From: a virus
IMG/VR virus record: IMGVR_UViG_3300025101_000246
Span: 1-20,767 of that record
Length of the DNA: 20,767 bases
Reading direction: 5' to 3' (one strand)
Shown: one piece after another, positions 15,700 through 20,767 of the stretch
Numbering within the stretch: the stretch's first letter is position 1
Layout of the letters: each line of letters starts with the position of its first letter
Position numbers and translations under genes: made by a program
Notes under the pieces: model-generated
What the model was told of the DNA's origin: nothing
The model's database searches: none
What the model saw: the letters and a program-made list of their open reading frames with translations, nothing else

Positions 15700-16245
15700 T
15701 TACTCTAAATTATAAAAAGGCATATTTTTATCGTATTTATAATCTGCAAAAGGGCCGTTTTGATCAACGTAATGTAAAAAACATTGTGCATGCCAATCTC
15801 CAGTAAAATTTTTACGATAGTGTTGTAATTCACAACCCAAATAAATACAGGCATCTCCTGGAAACATATTAATAGGTTTATCTTCCATGTATATTGGCCA
15901 CTCCGTGCCATCACTACCAAGCATCACAGTAACTGATATCTCACAAGATGGTCTATCTTTGTGGGGTTTAAGCTCAGAATTGTATGTATATAAACGAGTA
16001 AAAGAATAAGTAGGAAATAAATTTAAATTTGTTTCTTTTTCCATAAGTTCTTTTTTATTTAAAAGCAAAGATTCTCCTAAAGGGTCTTTGTAAAATATTG
16101 TGTCTGAATTATTATTTTGAACAAAATCAAAATCAACTCTATTGTTATTATGTTTAATTATCATATATTTTTTTGCTAATTCTGTTTCTTCTTTAGTCAA
16201 AAAGTTTTTGATAATTTTATATTTTAATTCTTTTATAGTAGCCAT
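15700..16245 (-). CDS. 2OG-Fe(II) oxygenase-like protein (first of two)
   Basis: A 181-residue protein resembling phage 2-oxoglutarate/Fe(II) dioxygenases of the prolyl-hydroxylase group. Candidate iron ligands are His95 and Asp97 in 'LKPHKDRPSCEISVTVML' and His142 in 'GCELQHYRKNF'. These are followed by 'WHAQCFLHYVDQNGPF', typical of short marine phage versions. The N-terminus 'KIIKNFLTKEETELAKKYM' is the usual lead-in helix. The 2OG-binding basic residue is less clear (Arg144 is a candidate). It overlaps the second oxygenase by 13 nt and belongs to an extremely AT-rich trio of genes. It may hydroxylate a virion protein or small molecule; the substrate is unknown. Confidence 0.75.
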   Translation of the reverse strand: MATIKELKYKIIKNFLTKEETELAKKYMIIKHNNNRVDFDFVQNNNSDTIFYKDPLGESLLLNKKELMEKETNLNLFPTYSFTRLYTYNSELKPHKDRPSCEISVTVMLGSDGTEWPIYMEDKPINMFPGDACIYLGCELQHYRKNFTGDWHAQCFLHYVDQNGPFADYKYDKNMPFYNLE

Positions 16246-16814
16246 GATACAACTGAATATCTTACACCCTTAGTTACAGGCTCAACTCTATGAGGATACA
16301 TAAAATTACTTGGCCAAACAATTGCTTTCGCAGCAGAAGGTTTAATTCTAAGCATTTCATTTGTTTTACTTAAATTACTAAAAACTAAATCACCACCCTC
16401 ATACTCATTATTTAGAAGAATAATTATAGATAATGTTCTTGGTAAGGAATAACAATGGTCAGTATGAAAACCATAATGTCCATCATTTTCATATTTCAAA
16501 ACAGTAATTTCTTGCACTCCGTTAACAACACAAGTTGTATTAAATTTTCTTTCATAGTTTTTTTTTAAATTTATTATTATTGAACCTAAAAAATTTAACC
16601 AATGTACTTCTGTTTGTGATTTACTTTGCAAATTCAAACTAAAATTTTTTACTTTTCTTGCTCTTTCATCTATAACTTGACCACCACCTGTGTTAGAAAC
16701 AATTGCAGCTTTTTGAAATTTGTCATCTTCTTTGTTAAGCCATTTTATAAAAGAACATAATGTTTCAACTGGCATAATATTTTCTTCAATGTGAATTAGA
16801 TCTTTTATGACCAT
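16233..16814 (-). CDS. 2OG-Fe(II) oxygenase (prolyl 4-hydroxylase-like)
   Basis: A 193-residue dioxygenase. The facial triad is His117 and Asp119 ('YGFHTDHC') and His175 ('MYPHRVEPVTKGVRYSVVSW'), with Arg185 placed to bind the 2-oxoglutarate carboxylate. 'LSIIILLNNEYEGGDLVF' (128-145) is the typical core strand pair. Catalytic residues look complete, so the enzyme is probably active. The length is normal for stand-alone P4H-like phage proteins. It overlaps the DUF6065-like gene by 10 nt upstream and the other oxygenase by 13 nt downstream, with no Shine-Dalgarno of its own; the three genes look like one translation unit. Its substrate is unknown, but its neighbours are fibre, hub and glycosyltransferase genes. 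Confidence 0.88.
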   Translation of the reverse strand: MVIKDLIHIEENIMPVETLCSFIKWLNKEDDKFQKAAIVSNTGGGQVIDERARKVKNFSLNLQSKSQTEVHWLNFLGSIIINLKKNYERKFNTTCVVNGVQEITVLKYENDGHYGFHTDHCYSLPRTLSIIILLNNEYEGGDLVFSNLSKTNEMLRIKPSAAKAIVWPSNFMYPHRVEPVTKGVRYSVVSWLL

Positions 16815-17560
16815 TTTTTTCTAAACCAAATTTTTTCTTTGTAACTGTTTATAAGTCTACTCAAATTTTGAAATTTTTGTTTAATTAAATTATTATCTAT
16901 AGATTTAATTTCTGATTTCCATGATTCTCTTTTAAAAGGAATGACTTGAACATAAGGAGTGCCTTGTTTAAATAATTTATTAAATTTAGGATATTTATCA
17001 GAATTAATTAATATTGGAAAATTTACGAAATGTGAAAATTTATCAGTATCTACAATTCCAGGTATTATACTAAAATAATCATTTTCATTTAATACTGGAG
17101 GCATAAATAAACATGAATATCCTGGTGGTGTTTTAATTATCCAAGGATTTAATATTTTTAAAAAATTAAATTTACCATTTTTTTCTACAGGAAAACTGTT
17201 TCTTCCACCTAATTGTTCAATATGGTGTTCACTTGAAGCATTGCTATTTAAATTATATTTAAATAATTCGTCATTTGTATAACTTCTAGAAGCTCCATAG
17301 TGATATCTAATACCATATTGTTCAAGCTCTTCGTTGTAAAAATTAAAATTTAAATTTACATCCTGCGGTAAAGGCAATGTATAACCAGCTGTTATACAAT
17401 CTAAAAACGGCATACATCCTTTTATATTTAATTTTGGAAATGAGTGCGTAGGTATTTTTTTATACCATTCTGGTATAAATTTTTTAGATAATTTGGGTTG
17501 TATTTCTTTTACCTTAACTAAATCAGGATGAATAAAAAACTCTATCTTATTAGAAAACAT
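16805..17560 (-). CDS. DUF6065-like protein
   Basis: A 251-residue protein. Recognisable blocks are 'KKFIPEWYKKIP' (26-37), 'KGCMPFLDCITAGYTLPLP' (47-65), 'TPPGYSCLFMPPVLN' (144-158), 'IPGIVDTDKFSHFVNFPIL' (166-184) and 'FKQGTPYVQVIPFKRESW' (197-214). This series matches my memory of DUF6065, found in phages and bacteria beside 2OG oxygenase genes; no reaction is established. The 'G-T-P...Q-V-I-P-F' ending recalls beta-rich dUTPase-like folds, but there is no catalytic signature to claim that. It overlaps the downstream oxygenase by 10 nt. The base composition is strikingly AT-rich (only 10 G/C in 16981-17040), unlike the fibre gene upstream. There is no clear ribosome site before the ATG. 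Confidence 0.7.
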   Translation of the reverse strand: MFSNKIEFFIHPDLVKVKEIQPKLSKKFIPEWYKKIPTHSFPKLNIKGCMPFLDCITAGYTLPLPQDVNLNFNFYNEELEQYGIRYHYGASRSYTNDELFKYNLNSNASSEHHIEQLGGRNSFPVEKNGKFNFLKILNPWIIKTPPGYSCLFMPPVLNENDYFSIIPGIVDTDKFSHFVNFPILINSDKYPKFNKLFKQGTPYVQVIPFKRESWKSEIKSIDNNLIKQKFQNLSRLINSYKEKIWFRKKWS

Positions 17561-17579
17561 AAGTAGGTTTTAAAACAAT

Positions 17580-18023
17580 CTACGGTAATTGCAATAACTT
17601 CTTTTGTGAGTGTCCAGGTTGAGCACTAAACCACTCTTGAGGTGTTTGAGTTAATGGATAAAGATCTTCCATTTCTCTAAAATTAATAGCTAACAATTGA
17701 CTGTATACTGTTTGCCACTCGTTAAAATCAGGATGACTTGGGTTAGCTTTTAAAAAATCACCTACTTTTAAAATAAAAGAAGAAACCCATTTTTCAAAAT
17801 CTTCTTTCCATAATGCATCTGTATTTGGTAATCCAATCTCAGTTGCTACAATTTCATCACCATTTAATTTAAAATCTTTTTTAAAATCTAAACCATCGCT
17901 TGCTTGTTCATCAGTAAATTCTTTTGCAACATATGTAAGACGATGTTGCATTAATGAATCTTTTTCAGAATCAGTTAAAGCTATGTTTCTTAAATCACCG
18001 TTTTCAAATATTCCCCACTTCAT
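17580..18023 (-). CDS. Possible tail fibre assembly protein
   Basis: A 147-residue protein with no family I recognise with confidence. It begins 'MKWGIFENGDLRNIALTDSE', is acidic in the middle, and has a helical region 'WKEDFEKWVSSFILKVGDFL' (72-91) followed by 'LTQTPQEWFSAQPGHSQKKL'. A gene of this size directly after a tail fibre, with no gap, is often its assembly chaperone. That is the main reason for the suggestion. The Shine-Dalgarno TAGGAG (6 nt before the ATG) includes the fibre's stop codon TAG, so translation is coupled to the fibre. Confidence 0.6.
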   Translation of the reverse strand: MKWGIFENGDLRNIALTDSEKDSLMQHRLTYVAKEFTDEQASDGLDFKKDFKLNGDEIVATEIGLPNTDALWKEDFEKWVSSFILKVGDFLKANPSHPDFNEWQTVYSQLLAINFREMEDLYPLTQTPQEWFSAQPGHSQKKLLQLP

Positions 18024-18032
18024 TTACAACTC

Positions 18033-19337
18033 CTACGTATCGTTTTCAAAAATTAATATGGAACCACCTCTTGCTGGTCTTGGACCAACACCTCCTGGAT
18101 TACTTGTTCCGCTTTTTGATTGACCTGATCCAGCGTGAAAACCTATTACAGGTCTTAAATTGTAGTTTCCTGCTCCTGGTCCGCTAACAGCTGGAGAGTT
18201 ACTATCAACAAAAAAAGTTGCATCCACAGTTCCATCAGGCGAAGATGCGTTTGTGATACTTCCCGCGTTAGCTGGATTAATTCCTGAGAATCCTCCCTGA
18301 TTAGATCCAGTACCACCACTTCCGCCACCGCAAGTAAATAAAGCTGGAGATCCTAATGTTGTTGCACCGCCAGAATTTCCAGCGTTTGCATTATATCCTC
18401 CAGTCCCGACATTTCCTGTACCACCAAGAGAGTAAGGTGCCGAAAAAGGTGCAGTCACTGGAATTCTATAAACGGCATAACCACCGTCTCCTCCAGCTCC
18501 ACCAGCTCTTCCTTGGCTTGAAGTTCCGCCAGCTCCACCGCCTCCGCCAGTAGCGTAAACAATTAATTCTGTAGTTGCTGGGTTAGCAGTAAAAGTTCCA
18601 GATCCAGGACCTGTAGCCATAAAGTTTGGTGTAAACCCTTTACTACCTCCTGCTCCAGTGGATGCTGCTGTCAAACGACCTTGAGCATCAACAGTTATAC
18701 TTGCAGAAGTATAAGATCCTGCAGTGACTGAAGTGTTAATTAATTGATCCGCTCCAACAGCATCGTCTGCAATTTTATCTTGAGTAACTGCATCATTATT
18801 AATAGTAGCGGTAACAACTGCGTTGTCAGAAATTTGTGCTGCTCGAATTGCATCGTCAGCTATTTTTGCATTTGTAATTGCATCGTCAGCTACTTGAGCA
18901 GTCCCTATAGTTCCACCCAATGTATCAAGTGATACCTCAGTTAAATTTGTACCATCTGAATAAGCAGCATAAATTTTTTGTGCATCTGGACTAAACCCAG
19001 TTCCTGAAGCTGTTTTGATTGTAAGGTTAGATGGGTTTGTTACTCCCGTGCAATCAAAGATATAAAATTTTTCTATTGAATCTGGAATAGTACAAACTGT
19101 GCTAGCTGCAATCGTTGCAGTTGCAAATTTAATAACTAAATTTCTTGCATTAGACAAAGCACCATCAGACATTGCAAGTGCAAGAGTACCACCAGATGAA
19201 AGAGTTACTTGTTCAAAACCTGCAATAGCTTGTTGTACTAAATTTAAATTTGTATTTGTTTTATCACCCCATGTACCAGCGTTTTCACCGGTTACCATTA
19301 GTTCTAATTTTAGATCACTTGAATAACTAGATGCCAT
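18033..19337 (-). CDS. Tail fibre with decapeptide repeats and glycine-rich tip
   Basis: A 434-residue receptor-binding fibre candidate. The N-terminus 'MVTGENAGTWGDKTNTNLN' (14-32) is the attachment motif seen in many marine phage fibres. Residues 151-200 hold five tandem ten-residue repeats (consensus D-D-A-I/V-x-x-A/D-K/Q-I-A/S), suggesting a trimeric shaft. 'ITVDAQGRLTAAS' (214-226) is a common fibre element. From about 262 to 425 the protein is very Gly-rich ('GGGGGAGG', 'GGGSGGTG'), recalling polyglycine-helix adhesin tips such as those of T4-like gp38. The ATG has an excellent AAGGAG 8 nt upstream in a 37-nt gap. It is likely to set host range. The last codons are followed directly by the possible chaperone gene. 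Confidence 0.85.
   Translation of the reverse strand: MASSYSSDLKLELMVTGENAGTWGDKTNTNLNLVQQAIAGFEQVTLSSGGTLALAMSDGALSNARNLVIKFATATIAASTVCTIPDSIEKFYIFDCTGVTNPSNLTIKTASGTGFSPDAQKIYAAYSDGTNLTEVSLDTLGGTIGTAQVADDAITNAKIADDAIRAAQISDNAVVTATINNDAVTQDKIADDAVGADQLINTSVTAGSYTSASITVDAQGRLTAASTGAGGSKGFTPNFMATGPGSGTFTANPATTELIVYATGGGGGAGGTSSQGRAGGAGGDGGYAVYRIPVTAPFSAPYSLGGTGNVGTGGYNANAGNSGGATTLGSPALFTCGGGSGGTGSNQGGFSGINPANAGSITNASSPDGTVDATFFVDSNSPAVSGPGAGNYNLRPVIGFHAGSGQSKSGTSNPGGVGPRPARGGSILIFENDT
18738..18887 (-). repeat. Five tandem 30-bp units encoding a decapeptide repeat
   Basis: Residues 151-200 of the tail fibre: DDAITNAKIA, DDAIRAAQIS, DNAVVTATIN, NDAVTQDKIA, DDAVGADQLI. The DNA units are diverged except for shared blocks such as GCATCGTCAGC (plus strand), so the protein repeat is older than any recent slippage. 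Ten-residue periodicity suits a regular trimeric fibre shaft. Copy number could change by recombination. Confidence 0.75.
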
Positions 19338-19374
19338 AAAAAATTCTCCTTAATAATTTCACATTTTACATTAA
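19338..19374 (-). promoter_or_regulatory. Leader of the tail fibre gene, shared with 10842-10886
   Basis: This 37-nt gap carries two elements also present before the 329-aa structural gene: plus-strand AAAAATTCTCCTT (19339-19351, ribosome site and spacer) and CATTTTAC (19362-19369; its counterpart is 10879-10886). On the minus strand they read GTAAAATG followed by AAGGAGAATTTTT. Shared leaders at two of the few real gaps suggest common control or a shared translation-enhancing leader. AT-rich chance matching is possible. Confidence 0.35.
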
Positions 19375-20730
19375 TTAGGCAGCCAAATCAACTACCGTCC
19401 ATGTATTAGATACCCCTAAATCTATTTCTGCCCAAGCAGTTGTTGCTGGACTTCCCACAGAAGCTGACATTTGAATGCCTGAAACGTCTATTCCAGCTTC
19501 ACCTGTAGCTGTTACAGATCCAATAGAACCTGTCATCGAAGTTCCTGTAACAGGATAAACATTAGCTTGTTCCTCTTCTCCCAAAGTCATTGTAATACTC
19601 TGTCCAGTTACTGGTTCAGTAGTTGTTTGCTCTAATGCAATTGTGCCTAGGGTAAACGTTGCTTGCACTCCTGTGACTTCTGCAATAAATTTAGGCTCAG
19701 GCACCACTTGACCTATTGATCCTGATAATGAAATACCTGAAGGTTCTGCTTTAGCATCTCCAGTAAGAGTAACGCTTCCTAATGTAAAATCTAATTGATC
19801 TTCAGCTGCGTTAACAACAGTTCCAAAATCTCCAACTAATGAAATTATTCCTTGCGTAGAAGTAAGAGATTGACCTGTAACTGAAACTGTTACATCAGTT
19901 ATTCCTGCTTCTTCACCAATAGAGGATGTTAAACTCTGTCCTGTTAATGCAACAGAATAGTTTACACCCCAAGCAAATTCTCCCCATGCTGATCTACCCC
20001 AACCTTCTCCTGTTAGTGTAGATTCATCTACGGTGGCTGCTCCAATGCTTGAAGTTATTGAGGATCCAGTTGTGAGTGCACCTATTCCAGATACTACTTG
20101 ACCTACACTAAAAGATCCTAAATTTCCACTTAATGAAACTGAAACAGAAGATCCTCCAACAGATGTTCCTTGAGAAGATGTGATTTGTGATCCAGTTACA
20201 TCAATATCTGCGTTAGCTGTAATTGATTCTAAAGAACCTATGCTTGAAGTAAGTGATATTCCTGTAGCAGAAATATCAACGTGACCTTGATCTCCCCAAA
20301 CTCCTGATCCCCAAGATAATCCACCCCAGACATTTGATTCAATATCAAATATACCACCCATGCCAATCCCATGAACATAACACAGATAATAAAAATCAGT
20401 TGCTGATGCTGGAGTTACTTCAACATATCGTGTTGTTGCAGCATTAAAAGTTGTTGTGTTGGTATAGTTAGCTTGATTACTTGAACCATCGAGATAATAA
20501 GTTACACCAGAAGAAATAATTCCAGAGGTGCTTGTGTTTGTAGAAAAAATTAATGGGTGGCCATCATTGGTAGCTTCGCTTTGATCAAATCTTAAAGTCC
20601 CACCTTCTACCCAATTTACTGTTCCAGGTCCTGTAGAATTTCTAGATCCGTTTAAATAAAAAACGTTTCCTGTTCCACCGCCATATAGGTTTCCTGAAGC
20701 TACGGTTACTGTATAAGTATACTCTGCCAT
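19375..20730 (-). CDS. Virion protein: cupredoxin-like domain plus beta repeats
   Basis: A 451-residue secreted-looking virion protein without a signal peptide. Residues about 1-128 form a cupredoxin-like domain: 'GNVFYLNG' (21-28), 'GGTLRFDQSEATNDGHPLIF' (43-62) and 'YYLCYVHGIGMGG' (114-126). His58, Cys117, His120 and Met124 are spaced like type-1 copper ligands. Two Trp-Gly clusters follow (135-146 and 244-255). From about 156 to 426 at least ten copies of a motif (T/S)-G-x-x-(L/I/M)-T-x-S-(I/L)-G occur every 20-45 residues, suggesting stacked beta modules. The end 'WAEIDLGVSNTWTVVDLAA' has two similar W-x-x-(I/V)-D-L pieces. The ribosome site is weak. It precedes the tail fibre, so a tail or baseplate-like accessory role is likely. 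No phage family name can be assigned safely. Confidence 0.75.
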   Translation of the reverse strand: MAEYTYTVTVASGNLYGGGTGNVFYLNGSRNSTGPGTVNWVEGGTLRFDQSEATNDGHPLIFSTNTSTSGIISSGVTYYLDGSSNQANYTNTTTFNAATTRYVEVTPASATDFYYLCYVHGIGMGGIFDIESNVWGGLSWGSGVWGDQGHVDISATGISLTSSIGSLESITANADIDVTGSQITSSQGTSVGGSSVSVSLSGNLGSFSVGQVVSGIGALTTGSSITSSIGAATVDESTLTGEGWGRSAWGEFAWGVNYSVALTGQSLTSSIGEEAGITDVTVSVTGQSLTSTQGIISLVGDFGTVVNAAEDQLDFTLGSVTLTGDAKAEPSGISLSGSIGQVVPEPKFIAEVTGVQATFTLGTIALEQTTTEPVTGQSITMTLGEEEQANVYPVTGTSMTGSIGSVTATGEAGIDVSGIQMSASVGSPATTAWAEIDLGVSNTWTVVDLAA

Positions 20731-20767
20731 AGCTTCAGTACCTTAAATTATGCTAATCTCAATATAG

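Noticed and set aside
15705-15920. 71-codon minus-strand frame inside the first oxygenase gene
   Set aside because: It is in another frame of the same strand, wholly inside a gene with a better family match, and has no ribosome site.
18738-18887. CRISPR-like array
   Set aside because: The near-regular units are in-frame codons for a fibre decapeptide repeat, with diverged DNA and no spacer/repeat distinction.
20731-20767. End of another gene at the right edge
   Set aside because: All three minus-strand frames hit a stop within this 37-nt stretch, so an upstream gene's tail may be here, but nothing identifies which frame is used.

Overview
The window looks like part of an AT-rich tailed-phage genome, most likely an uncultured marine phage with a short tail (podovirus-like). 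Several proteins carry signatures I associate with marine phage contigs: an N-terminal 'TGENAGTWGDKTN' fibre motif, a cupredoxin-like 'GHPLIFS...CYVHGIGM' domain, a small 'MAKQKFTHYVPRP' basic protein and a tail-hub protein with 'DGDFVRFRYG...GGW'. The low GC would suit an AT-rich marine host such as SAR11, but the host is inference. No bacterial housekeeping gene, tRNA, rRNA, integrase, IS element or CRISPR array is visible. Terminase, portal and capsid genes are not in the window.

Layout. Almost everything lies on the minus strand as one tightly packed run read from right to left (20730 down to 1922). In that order: a cupredoxin/beta-repeat virion protein; a glycine-rich tail fibre and a possible fibre chaperone; a very AT-rich trio (a DUF6065-like protein and two 2OG-Fe(II) oxygenases); a large tail hub/nozzle protein; four very small or small virion-associated genes (54, 116, 44 and 66 aa); two glycosyltransferases; a structural protein; then four genes (153, 279, 810 and 1119 aa) whose order and sizes parallel T7 genes 13-14-15-16 (GNAT-fold protein and ejection-core proteins); a 58-aa coiled-coil/membrane protein (holin or XhlA-like candidate); and a PD-(D/E)XK exonuclease. 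The left end enters a recombination/replication module: the exonuclease, an SNF2-type helicase and a partial DUF7173-like protein cut by the window edge.

The helicase (485/515-1942) is the only real gene on the plus strand. It diverges from the DUF7173-like gene across a 70-bp region holding a perfect 8+8 bp dyad that overlaps candidate promoters on both strands, and its 3' end overlaps the exonuclease gene tail to tail. Elsewhere many genes overlap at stop/start codons (TAATG, ATGA), which points to translational coupling. No gene-free stretch exceeds 70 bases.

How the genes may work together: fibre, hub and core proteins build the adsorption and DNA-ejection apparatus. The two oxygenases and two glycosyltransferases inside the structural operon could hydroxylate and glycosylate virion proteins or modify host surface sugars; this is a hypothesis. 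Three small genes absent from a 60-residue ORF cut-off (2603-2779, 12871-13005, 13345-13509) were found by reading the gaps.
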